From Paraoerskovia sediminicola (GTDB taxonomy: Bacteria > Actinomycetota > Actinomycetes > Actinomycetales > Cellulomonadaceae), in NCBI RefSeq assembly GCF_030296575.1, contig NZ_AP027729.1:1240001-1304000 (forward strand): a stretch of DNA of 64,000 nt, given 5' to 3'. The translations under genes and the position numbers were made by a program. How positions within the stretch are numbered: position 1 is the first letter of the stretch; each line of letters opens with the position of its first letter. Positions 1 to 8,894 of the stretch are shown here, piece after piece. The notes under the pieces are model-generated. The model ran no database searches. It saw nothing but the letters and a program-made list of their open reading frames with translations, and was not told the DNA's origin.

Positions 1-486
1 CTGCCCGAGCAGCGCTACGCCGACGCCCTCGAGGTCGGCTGCTCGACCGGGGTCCTCACCGTGGCCCTCGCCGCGCGCTGCGACCGGGTGCTCGGCATCG
101 ACATCGCCGACCGGCCGCTCGCGGTCGCCCGCGAACGCCTGCCCGGGCACGTCCGCCTCGAGAAGCGGACCACCCCCGACGACTGGCCGGAGGGTCGGTT
201 CGACCTCGTCGTCCTCTCCGAGGTGGGCTACTACTGGGGCGGCCCGGACCTCGACCGGGGCGTCGACCGCGCGGTCGGGTCCCTGGCGTCGGACGGCGTC
301 CTCGTCGCCTGCCACTGGCGGCACCCCGTCGAGGAGTACCCGACCTCGGGGGACGACGTGCACCGCGTCCTGCAGGAGCGGTCAGGCCTGGCGACGCTCG
401 TGCACCACGAGGAGGAGGACTTCGTCCTCGACGTGCTCGTACCGGCGCCGGCGGCGTCGGTCGCCCGGCGGACGGGGCTGCTGTGA
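1..486 (+). CDS. Class I SAM-dependent methyltransferase, 5' end cut by window edge
   Basis: The reading frame is open from base 1, so the N-terminus lies outside the window. The visible part begins just before the SAM-binding glycine motif (ALEVGCSTGVLT), followed by the acidic end of strand 2 (GIDIAD) and a later LVVLSEVGYYW segment, the usual class I Rossmann order (NodS-like). The acceptor cannot be told. The stop overlaps the next gene's GTG by 4 bp (GTGA), so the two are probably translated together. In related actinomycetes a similar methyltransferase is often found with a PIG-L deacetylase and a family 2 glycosyltransferase. That is family knowledge; only the glycosyltransferase is visible here. 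Confidence 0.85.
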   Translation: MPEQRYADALEVGCSTGVLTVALAARCDRVLGIDIADRPLAVARERLPGHVRLEKRTTPDDWPEGRFDLVVLSEVGYYWGGPDLDRGVDRAVGSLASDGVLVACHWRHPVEEYPTSGDDVHRVLQERSGLATLVHHEEEDFVLDVLVPAPAASVARRTGLL

Positions 487-1247
487 CGGGGGCAGGGGTG
501 GCCGGGACCGGGGTGACGGAGAACCGAGCGACCACTCCGGAGCGGATCGGTGCGGCCGCGGTCGTGATCCCGGTGCACGACGAGGAAGAGCTGCTGCCCC
601 AGTGCCTGGCGTCCGTCGAGCAGGCGGTCGCGGCCGCCGTGCGCGAGCGGCCGGGGCTCGCGGTGGTGACCGTCGTCGTGCTGGACGCGTGCACGGACGG
701 GAGCGCCGCCGTCCCGGGGCCGGAGGTCACCGTCATGGAGGTCGACGCGCGGACCGTGGGCGTTGCCCGCCACCTCGGCGTCGACCGGGCGCTCGCCGAG
801 CTCAGGGGCGTCGGCGTCGGGGCGGACCGCACCTGGATCGCCTGCACCGACGCCGACTCGGTGGTCCCGCCCGACTGGCTGACGCACCACCTCGACCTCG
901 CGGACGCCGGGGCGCACGTCGTCGTCGGCGCCGTCCGTCCACCGCTCGACGACCTGTCCCCCGACCGCGCTGCCGCCTGGCGGCAGCGATTCGTCCCCGG
1001 GCTCGCGACCGGGCACGTCCACGGCGCGAACCTCGGCGTCCGGAGCGACGTGTACGCGGCCGTCGGCGGGTACGCCCCGGTCGAGGAGCACGAGGACGTC
1101 GGACTCGTGGAGCGGGTGCGGGCCCTCGGCCACCGCGTCGTGCCGACCGCCGACGCGTGGGTGCTGACCTCCGCCCGGCTCCACGGCCGGACGCCCGGCG
1201 GCTACGCGCGATACCTGCGCGAGGACCTCGGACGCGTCGCCGGCTGA
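483..1247 (+). CDS. Family 2 glycosyltransferase
   Basis: A 254-residue protein with the GT-A pattern of family 2: an N-terminal strand AAVVIPVHDEEELL, then CTDADSVVPPDW carrying the DxD-type metal/sugar-nucleotide site at about residues 120-125, and a later EEHEDVGLVERV acidic segment. No signal peptide or membrane segment is visible, so it is probably cytoplasmic or peripheral. The start is the GTG that overlaps the upstream methyltransferase stop, giving translational coupling. The donor and acceptor are unknown. Confidence 0.85.
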   Translation: MTGAGVAGTGVTENRATTPERIGAAAVVIPVHDEEELLPQCLASVEQAVAAAVRERPGLAVVTVVVLDACTDGSAAVPGPEVTVMEVDARTVGVARHLGVDRALAELRGVGVGADRTWIACTDADSVVPPDWLTHHLDLADAGAHVVVGAVRPPLDDLSPDRAAAWRQRFVPGLATGHVHGANLGVRSDVYAAVGGYAPVEEHEDVGLVERVRALGHRVVPTADAWVLTSARLHGRTPGGYARYLREDLGRVAG

Positions 1248-1281
1248 CCGCTCCCGGGAGCCGTTGTGCGAGGGCAGTCGG

Positions 1282-2456
<1,175 letters not shown>

Positions 2457-2460
<4 letters not shown>

Positions 2461-3386
2461 CGGATCGCCAGCCAGACCGTCCGCCGCACGCGCACCGTCG
2501 CGCGCCCGAGCGGGTCGTCCGCACCCGGTACCGGCGGGGTCAGCGCCTCGTCGAGCAGCGCGAGGTCGCCCGCCGGCGCCCGGTCGTCGAGGAACTCCCG
2601 TACCCGGCCGAGGTTCAGCCGGGCGTAGCGAGCCATCGTCGCGGCGGGGACAGTCCCGCCCGCGACGACCTCCGCGTCGAACGTCCGCTTCTCGAGCCGG
2701 TCGAACCCGGCGTGCCGGACGGCGTCGCTCCAGTCCGGGTGGTGGTTCCACCCGCTGTCGCTGAGCAGCTGGTGACACCGCTCCTCGAGGCTCGGGCCGC
2801 CGTCCGACCGCCCGAGGCCGTCCGGGAGGAACCGCGGGAACCCGATCATCTCGACGACCGCCAGGACGCCACCGGGGCGGAGCGCCGCGAAGGCCTCGCG
2901 CAGCAGCCGCTCGGGGTCGGCGACGTGGTGCAGCGACGACGCTGCCCACACCACGTCGGGCACGACACCAGCGCCCAGGTCGGGCCAGGCCGCGTCGAGG
3001 TCCGCCTCGACCGTCCTGACCCGGTCGCCGGCCCCCTGCTCCGCCGCCCGCACCGCGGTGCGGGCCAGCATCTGCGGGGAGACGTCGACCGCGACGATCT
3101 CGGCCGCGCGGAAGCTGCTGGCCAGGAGGGTCGTCCCGGTCCCTGTCCCGGCCCCGAGGTCGACGACCGTCGCGGTGTCCGACGGCGCCCGGTCCGCGAT
3201 CCAGCCAGCGACCTCGCCGAGGTGGTCGGCGAGGACGAGGGCGTCGAGGTCGAGGAGCTCGGCGAGGGACTCGTGCGCGTCGGCGTGCCCGTGAGCGTGG
3301 GCACGGTCGTGGTCGTGGTCGTGGGCACGGTCGTGGGCATTGCCGTGCGCCTGCGGCTCGTCGTGAGTCAGTGAGTGCTGTGTCAT
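2457..3386 (-). CDS. SAM-dependent methyltransferase with His/Asp-rich N-terminus
   Basis: A 309-residue class I methyltransferase. The SAM motif VVDLGAGTGTGTTLL is at about residues 73-87, then IVAVDVS and PDVVWAASSLHHV. The first 40 residues are unusual: a string of His, Asp and Ala (HDHDHDRAHAHGHADAH), which could bind a metal, or may simply be an expanded repeat tolerated at the end of the protein. The downstream flavoprotein overlaps by 4 bp (ATGA), so the two form an operon. It is divergent from the HTH-cupin regulator gene, which is a reasonable candidate to control it. The substrate is unknown. Confidence 0.85.
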
Positions 3387-3393
3387 GGCTGCT

Positions 3394-3427
3394 ACGGTAC
3401 GCGCGCCTTGCGACTAAGACATAGACT
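3394..3427. promoter_or_regulatory. Back-to-back leaderless promoters
   Basis: On the minus strand TACCGT (3399-3394) sits exactly 7 nt before the ATG at 3386. On the plus strand TAGACT (3422-3427) sits exactly 7 nt before the ATG at 3435. This is the actinobacterial leaderless arrangement, with transcription starting at the start codon. CTTGCG occurs twice (3407-3412 and 3428-3433) as a possible regulator site. Inference from spacing only. Confidence 0.5.
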
Positions 3428-3434
3428 CTTGCGT

Positions 3435-4010
3435 ATGAAGCAAGAAGAGGATCCGCTCGACGCCGTCGTCCGACTTCGCATCCGTGGCCTGCGCCAGGCC
3501 AAGGGCTGGTCGCTCGACGCCCTCGCGGCCCGCTGTTACCTCAGTCCCTCGACGCTGAGCCGCATCGAGACCGGCGGGCGGCGCATCGCCCTCGACCAGC
3601 TCGTGCCGATCGCCAAGGCGCTGGGGACGACCCTCGACCAGCTCGTGGAGCCGCTCGAGGACGAGGACGTCGTCATCCGCCCCGCGCCGGCCGACTCTCC
3701 TGGCCTGACCACGTGGATCCTGTCCAACGAGGACTCGCTGCACGGGGTGACCGTGGCGAAGATGCGGATCACCGAGGAGCGCGCGTCGGCCCATCCCGAG
3801 GGCGGCGTCCACCCGGGCCGCGAGTGGTTCACCGTGCTCTCGGGCACGGCGCGCCTGCGGCTCGGGGAGCGGACCATGCTCGTCCGCACCGGCCAGGCCG
3901 CGCAGTTCTCGACGATGGTCCCCCACGCCGTCCACGCCCACGAGGGGACGGTCGAGATCCTCAGCATCTTCGACCACGACGGCGAGCGGGCTCACCTGCA
4001 CGCGGGCTGA
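3435..4010 (+). CDS. XRE-family regulator with C-terminal cupin domain
   Basis: 191 residues. An N-terminal helix-turn-helix (LRQAKGWSLDALAARC and LSPSTLSRIETGGRR, about residues 17-47) is followed by a cupin barrel (EGGVHPGREWFTVLSGTARL, then MVPHAVHA). Such proteins sense a small molecule with the cupin and act as repressors or activators. The ATG at 3435 is preferred over upstream starts because it follows a leaderless-type -10 element and gives the usual length. Divergent to the methyltransferase/flavoprotein operon, its probable target. Confidence 0.85.
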   Translation: MKQEEDPLDAVVRLRIRGLRQAKGWSLDALAARCYLSPSTLSRIETGGRRIALDQLVPIAKALGTTLDQLVEPLEDEDVVIRPAPADSPGLTTWILSNEDSLHGVTVAKMRITEERASAHPEGGVHPGREWFTVLSGTARLRLGERTMLVRTGQAAQFSTMVPHAVHAHEGTVEILSIFDHDGERAHLHAG

Positions 4011-4084
4011 TACGCCGCTGAGCGGGCGCGGCGCCTGTGCAGCGGGCACGCTGTCGGTGCGCCATGCGCCGTCGATGCGGAGCC

Positions 4085-4260
4085 GCGCCCCCTCAGCAGA
4101 GCGGCGCAGCGACCCTGGCCACGCGCCCTCAGCAGAGCGGCGAAGCGACCCTGGCCATGCGCCTTCCGCGGAGCGGCGCAGCAACCTCAGGCGTGCACCT
4201 TCAGCGGTGCGGCTCAGCAACCTCGGGCATGCGCCTTCAGCGGAGCAGCGCGGCGACCTT
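4085..4260. repeat. 36-bp tandem repeat array overlapping the RNase H 3' end
   Basis: Five head-to-tail imperfect copies: 4085-4122 (38 bp), 4123-4158, 4159-4194, 4195-4230 and 4231-4260 (incomplete match at the end). On the minus strand the last copy contains the final codons and stop of the RNase HI gene; the others look like duplicated copies of that 3' end. No spacers separate the units, so it is not CRISPR. A degenerate further copy may lie at about 4060-4084. This explains most of the 226-bp gap between the regulator and RNase H. Confidence 0.85.
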
Positions 4261-5151
4261 CTCCGTGTGCCAGCGGCCGTACTTCGTGCCGTCCCGCAGG
4301 GTGGAGACCTTGGCGAGACCGGACTCGATCGCGGTGTCGGTCGGCATCCGGGTCGACGGGTCGCGCAGGCCGGCGGTCTCCAGCAGCTTCCCGACCTCCA
4401 CGGCCGACAGCCCACCGATCCGCGCGCCGAGGTCGGACTGGTTCCCGAAGGGCCCGCCCTTGGGCCGGGCGCCACCCGAGCCGCCGGTACCCGAGCCCGC
4501 GCCGCCACTCGACGTACCGCCAGCCGACCCACCGCTGCCGGACGCGCCGCCGCCCGACCGGCCGCCGCCGGACCCACCACCACCCGTCCGGCCGTCACCC
4601 GCGCGCGAGCGCACCGGCTTGTCCTCGCCCGCGGTCGGGGCGTCGACCGAGACGTCGAGCGGACCCTCGTCGTCCGACCCCCACTCCTCGCCGTCGCGGT
4701 GCTTCGCCTGCGCCGCCGCGTCGGTGGCGCGGTTGTCGGCCCAGCCGTTCAGCCGGTCGCCCGCGTGCCCACGGACCCACGTGAGCATCGCCGGCGGGAG
4801 CCCGGCCGCCGTGCGGGCGTCACGCACCGCGATGAGCTGCTCGATGATCTCTCGGTTCGCGACGGGCTTCTTCGACGCGTTGACCCAGCCCTTGCGCTTC
4901 CAGCCGTCCATCCACTTCGTGTACGCGTTGATCACGTACTGCGAGTCGACGCGCAGCTCGAGGTCGGCGACGTCCGCGTGGGACAGGAGCGCGTCGAGCA
5001 CCGCGGTGAGCTCGGCGATGTTGTTCGTCGCGCGCGCGAACGCACCCGCGCGCCAGACGCCGTCCGCCCTCACCCAGCCCCACCCGGCCGGGCCGGGATT
5101 GCCGATGCAGGCGCCGTCGGTCGCGACGACAGTTCGTGCCGACTCGTTCAT
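4237..5151 (-). CDS. rnhA: Ribonuclease HI with Gly/Ser linker and extra C-terminal domain
   Basis: Cleaves the RNA strand of RNA-DNA hybrids. The catalytic acids are visible: Asp in VVATDGAC (about residue 12), Glu in NNIAELTAV, Asp in LRVDSQYV and Asp in NRATDAAA. After the roughly 155-residue catalytic domain comes a linker of about 70 residues made almost only of Gly, Ser and Ala. A small C-terminal domain of about 65 residues follows (LSAVEVGKLLETAGL, then GRWHTEKVAALLR), making the protein about twice the usual length. Start ATG 5151. The stop region lies inside the 36-bp repeat array. Confidence 0.88.
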   Translation of the reverse strand: MNESARTVVATDGACIGNPGPAGWGWVRADGVWRAGAFARATNNIAELTAVLDALLSHADVADLELRVDSQYVINAYTKWMDGWKRKGWVNASKKPVANREIIEQLIAVRDARTAAGLPPAMLTWVRGHAGDRLNGWADNRATDAAAQAKHRDGEEWGSDDEGPLDVSVDAPTAGEDKPVRSRAGDGRTGGGGSGGGRSGGGASGSGGSAGGTSSGGAGSGTGGSGGARPKGGPFGNQSDLGARIGGLSAVEVGKLLETAGLRDPSTRMPTDTAIESGLAKVSTLRDGTKYGRWHTEKVAALLR

Positions 5152-5278
5152 TCCCGCATCTCCTTCGTGTCCCGACCGTCGTCCACGGAACGGTACCCGG
5201 CGCTCCTGCCGAGGTTCACGTCCGGGTCTCCCGGTGAGTCTTGCGTGCTGCGACGGCATCGAGCCCTCCCTGCGCCTC

Positions 5279-6133
5279 TCAACCCAGTCTCCGCAGGAAC
5301 TCGCGCGTCGCGTCCCGCTGCGGGTGGTCGAGCACCTGCGTGGGCGTGCCGCGCTCGTGGATGCGGCCCTCGTGGAGGAACACGATCTCGTCGGCGACCT
5401 GCCGCGCGAACCGCATCTCGTGGGTCGCGACGAGCATCGTGGTGCCCTCGGCGCGCAGGGCGAGCAGGAGGTCGAGCACCTCGCCCGCGAGCGCCGGGTC
5501 GAGGGCCGACGTCACCTCGTCGAGCAGCAGCAGCTCCGGGCCGCCGACCAGGGCGCGGGCGATCGCGGCCCGCTGCTGCTCGCCGCCGGAGAGCTGGTCC
5601 GGGTAGGCGCGGGCGCGGTGCGTGAGGCCAACCTTCTCGAGTATGGCGTGGGCGTCCGCCTCGGCGGACGGCCTCGGACGGCGGTGCACCACCCGGGGCG
5701 CGAGCGTCAAGTTGTCGAGGACCCGCAGGTGCGGGAAGAGGTTGTACTGCTGGAACACGAGCGCCAGCCGCGCGCGCACCGCGTTCGCGTCCACCCACGG
5801 GTTCGCGACGTCCTCGCCGTCCAGCAGGATCTGCCCGTCGTCGATCTCCTCGAGCAGGTCGACGGCGCGCAGCAGGGTCGACTTGCCGGAGCCCGACGAG
5901 CCGACGAGCACGACGCACTGGTGCTCGGCGACGTCGAGGTCGATCCCGTCGAGGACGACGTGCTGTCCTGCGCCGGTGCCGAAAGTCTTGCGCACGCCCC
6001 GCAGGGAGAGCAGAGGCGCGTCGGGCTTCCCAGGGCGCGCGCCGCCGTCCGACGCCCTCGACACGCTCGGTGCGCTCGGTGCGCTCGGTGCGCTCGGCTC
6101 AGGGTTGCTCGTAGGGTCGACCGGACCAGTCAC
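5279..6133 (-). CDS. Polar amino-acid ABC transporter, ATP-binding protein
   Basis: Walker A GSSGSGKST (about residue 75), Q-loop FQQYNLFPH, signature LSGGEQQRAA, Walker B LLLLDEVTSALD and the H-loop THE are all present. The pattern is that of the GlnQ/HisP amino-acid family. The first 40 residues are a Pro/Ser/Ala-rich extension including a short SAP repeat from 9-bp DNA repeats. Start GTG 6133 overlaps the permease stop by 4 bp (GTGA). Part of an operon in the order binding protein, permease, ATPase. Confidence 0.9.
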   Translation of the reverse strand: MTGPVDPTSNPEPSAPSAPSAPSVSRASDGGARPGKPDAPLLSLRGVRKTFGTGAGQHVVLDGIDLDVAEHQCVVLVGSSGSGKSTLLRAVDLLEEIDDGQILLDGEDVANPWVDANAVRARLALVFQQYNLFPHLRVLDNLTLAPRVVHRRPRPSAEADAHAILEKVGLTHRARAYPDQLSGGEQQRAAIARALVGGPELLLLDEVTSALDPALAGEVLDLLLALRAEGTTMLVATHEMRFARQVADEIVFLHEGRIHERGTPTQVLDHPQRDATREFLRRLG

Positions 6134-7089
6134 CGCAGGGCCCCCGCTCCCGCGATCCCGCGCATCTGGCCCCGCCATCCCTGCCGAGCCGACCACGCGT
6201 CGACGAGGCGGGTCAGCGGGATCGAGATGAGCAGGAACAGCACGCCGGCGACCACGTAGGGCGTGAAGTTGTAGTCGCCGGTCGTGGCGATCTGCGCGGC
6301 ACGGATCGCGTCGACGGCCCCGAGGATCGAGATGAGGCCGGAGTCCTTCTGGAGTGCGACGAGCATGCTCGCGACCGGAGCGGTCACGTTGCGCACCGCC
6401 TGCGGCAGGACGACGCGGCGCACCGCCTGTCCCCGGGTCAGCCCCAGGGAGCGCGCGGCCGCGACCTGCGACGGGTGCACGGACTCGATGCCGGCGCGGA
6501 AGATCTCGGCGAGGTACGCCGTGTACGTGAGGACGATCGCGAGCCCGCCGAGGAACGCCGCGCTCACCGGTAGCCACGGCAACCGCAGCGCCGGCAGCCC
6601 GAACCCGACGAGCAGCAGGATCAGCAGCAGCGGCACCCCGCGGAACACGTCGACGTACGCGATCGCGAACAGGCGCAGCGGGAACAGTGCGGGGATCCGC
6701 GAGGTGCGCAGCACGGCGAGGAGCAGACCGACGATCAGGCCCACGACGCTCGCGACGATCCAGACCCGCAGGTTGAGCCAGAGTCCCGCCGCGACCTCGG
6801 GCAGCACCTCGACCGCGCGCTGCGGGGAGAAGAACGCGTCGCGCGCCCGCTCCCACCCCGGCGCGTTCGTCACGACGAGGACGACCGCGCCGAGCACGAT
6901 CACCGTCGCGACCGCCGCGACGAGCAGGGCTCGACGCCGCTGGGTCCGGCGGTAGGCGGTCCGCGCGCGAGCGATGTCGGACGGCGTCCACGCGCCCTGG
7001 GAGCCGCCGTCGCCGTGGGAGCGGCCATCGCCGTGGGAGCGGGCGTCCGCGTGGCCTGCGGTGCGTCCCTCGCGCGCGTCGTCGCTCAT
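6130..7089 (-). CDS. Polar amino-acid ABC transporter permease
   Basis: A 319-residue inner-membrane permease of the HisMQ family. About 40 hydrophilic residues precede the first membrane segment (LLVAAVATVIVLGAVVLVV). The cytoplasmic EAA-type loop that docks the ATPase is visible (AAARSLGLTRGQAVRRVVLP). One permease serves the system, so it may work as a homodimer. Its stop overlaps the ATPase GTG. Confidence 0.9.
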   Translation of the reverse strand: MSDDAREGRTAGHADARSHGDGRSHGDGGSQGAWTPSDIARARTAYRRTQRRRALLVAAVATVIVLGAVVLVVTNAPGWERARDAFFSPQRAVEVLPEVAAGLWLNLRVWIVASVVGLIVGLLLAVLRTSRIPALFPLRLFAIAYVDVFRGVPLLLILLLVGFGLPALRLPWLPVSAAFLGGLAIVLTYTAYLAEIFRAGIESVHPSQVAAARSLGLTRGQAVRRVVLPQAVRNVTAPVASMLVALQKDSGLISILGAVDAIRAAQIATTGDYNFTPYVVAGVLFLLISIPLTRLVDAWSARQGWRGQMRGIAGAGALR

Positions 7090-7120
7090 GTCAGGTCAGC
7101 TCAGTTCGACTCGGCTCGAG

Positions 7121-8023
7121 TCAGCTCAGGTCGGCGATCTCGTCGGAGTCGAGCCACGTCGTCCGGAGCTCGTCGAGCGTCCCGTCGTCGGCCAGCGTGT
7201 CGACGGCCTGCGACACGCACGCGGTGAGCTCGGAGTCCTTGTCGAGCACGAGTCCGAGCTGCTCGGGGTCCCCGACCGAGGGGAGGGTGCCGACGACCGA
7301 CGTGTCCGGGAAGTAGACGGTCGACGCGGCGACGCCCTGGTCGACGTCCATGACCATCGCGTCGATCGTCCCCGAGGTCAGCGCGGTCATCCCGTCGCCG
7401 GCGCCGCTGAACGGCACGATCTCGACCGCGTCGCCCCAGGCCGCCTCGGCGACGTCGAGCGACGTCTGCGAGGCGGTCACGCCGACCTTCGTGCCCTCGA
7501 GGTCGGCGAGCGACGAGGCGTCGGCGTACGCGCCGTCGTCCGACACGATGACGCCCTGCCGGGTGGTGAGGTACGGGCTGGAGAAGTCGACCGCCGCGCG
7601 ACGCTCCTCGGTGATCGTCGTCTGGTAGGCGGCGAGGTCGAACGGCTTGATCGCGGGGCTGACGATCTGCTCGAAGGTCACGGAGGTCCACTCGACGTCG
7701 TCCGCCGCGTAGCCGAGCTCGTCGGCGACCGCGTAGACGAGCGCGGACTCGAAGCCCTCGCCGCTGCTCGGTTCGCCGACGTACCAGGGCTCGAAGGGGT
7801 CGCTCGCCCCGACCGTGAGGGTGCCGTCCGTGAGGGTCGGGAGGCTGCCGGGTTCGCACGTCGCGGCGTCGTCGTCCGTGGGCTCGGTCGACTCCCCCTG
7901 CGCGGTCTCGGCGCCGCCGTCCGCGGCGGGCTCCGCGCCGTCGTCCGACGACGAGCACGCGGCGAGCGTGAGCGCTACGAGAGGAACGAGCGCTGCTGCG
8001 GCAGCGGGGCGGGACAAGCGCAC
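7121..8023 (-). CDS. Polar amino-acid ABC transporter, substrate-binding lipoprotein
   Basis: Periplasmic-type solute-binding protein family 3. It has a Sec lipoprotein signal with lipobox LTLAAC (Cys about residue 21), then an acidic Ser/Asp/Glu spacer and the SBP_bac_3 core (LTVGASDPFEPWYV, DLAAYQTTITEERRA, KVGVTAS). Start GTG 8023 was chosen because GGAAGG lies 8 nt upstream and gives a proper signal peptide; a longer in-frame version would bury the signal. The ligand is probably an amino acid; which one cannot be seen. Confidence 0.88.
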   Translation of the reverse strand: MRLSRPAAAAALVPLVALTLAACSSSDDGAEPAADGGAETAQGESTEPTDDDAATCEPGSLPTLTDGTLTVGASDPFEPWYVGEPSSGEGFESALVYAVADELGYAADDVEWTSVTFEQIVSPAIKPFDLAAYQTTITEERRAAVDFSSPYLTTRQGVIVSDDGAYADASSLADLEGTKVGVTASQTSLDVAEAAWGDAVEIVPFSGAGDGMTALTSGTIDAMVMDVDQGVAASTVYFPDTSVVGTLPSVGDPEQLGLVLDKDSELTACVSQAVDTLADDGTLDELRTTWLDSDEIADLS

Positions 8024-8096
8024 GGTGACGACCTTCCGTTCAGGGTGGGACGCCGTCGAGCCTAGACGTGAGCGGGCGTTCGCGGGGTGGTCGTCG

Positions 8097-8651
8097 CTAT
8101 GCATCCCGACACACCGGGCCGGTACGGCCGCCTGTGGACGACGCACGCCAGAACTGCCGCGGGGCGTAGCCCTCGCGGCGCAACCAGTGCTCCGTGTAGA
8201 CGATCCGGTCGGGCGTCACGACCGTCAGCGGGTCGGACGGCGGCGCGTCCAGATCTCGCCCGCGCTCGGCATGGTCGGACTGCCAGCGGAAGGCCTCCCA
8301 GTAGGCGTCCGCCTCCGGATCGCGGCGCTCGACGACGCGGGCCGTACCGAACAGCTGCGCACCACGGCTCGACGCCTGACCCACGAGCGGCGCGAAGACA
8401 CCGACCGAGATGCGAGGGTCGGCGGCGAGGTTCCGCATCTTCGGCGACCGCGGCGCCGCCGTGAACATCAGCTCGAAGCCGAGGTGGTAGTAGCGGACCG
8501 GCGTCGCGGCCGGTGCGCCGTCGCTGTCGACGGTGGCGATCACGGCCATGTTCTGGCTGGAGAGCAGGTTCTCGATCCGCTCTTCGAGCCGCTCGCGCGA
8601 GAGCCGCGCCGTCGGTGCGTCGCCACTCAGCCAGGGGTTCGTCAGGGGCAT
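8097..8651 (-). CDS. Pyridoxamine 5'-phosphate oxidase-family (FMN/F420 split-barrel) protein
   Basis: 184 residues with the split-barrel pattern: MAVIATVDSDGAPAATPVRY at about residues 35-54, then MFTAAPRSPKMRNLAADPR, and a C-terminal WRASSTGG segment. The family includes FMN-dependent PNPOx and F420-dependent reductases; the cofactor cannot be decided here. It stands alone, convergent with nothing close and divergent from the DUF222 gene. Confidence 0.7.
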   Translation of the reverse strand: MPLTNPWLSGDAPTARLSRERLEERIENLLSSQNMAVIATVDSDGAPAATPVRYYHLGFELMFTAAPRSPKMRNLAADPRISVGVFAPLVGQASSRGAQLFGTARVVERRDPEADAYWEAFRWQSDHAERGRDLDAPPSDPLTVVTPDRIVYTEHWLRREGYAPRQFWRASSTGGRTGPVCRDA

Positions 8652-8807
8652 CGCGCCAGGGTGCCACGGACCGCCGACGCGTGAGGCGTCACGGGATGCG
8701 AGCGCGCGCGGGCCAGGTTCGGCGGTCGACGGTGGTGAGTTCGTCCACAGTCGACGCAGGGCTCATAGCCTCCACAGATCGTTGCAATTCCGGGCGAAAC
8801 GGTGGCA

Positions 8808-8827
8808 TATCGAACACGTGTTCGATA
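8808..8827. promoter_or_regulatory. LexA (SOS) box
   Basis: A perfect 20-bp palindrome, TATCGAACACGTGTTCGATA, whose core TCGAACACGTGTTCGA fits the actinobacterial LexA site (GAAC-N4-GTTC type). It lies 68 bp before the DUF222-HNH gene in a 243-bp gap that otherwise shows nothing recognisable. Confidence 0.85.
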
Positions 8828-8894
8828 GAGTGATCGCAGCACGAAGGGCATCCGACCGGCTCGGCATCCGGGCAGTATCACGAGGGGAGATCGC

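Noticed and set aside
4085-4260. 36-bp repeats as a CRISPR array
   Set aside because: The units abut without spacers and are imperfect copies of a gene end; no cas genes are present.
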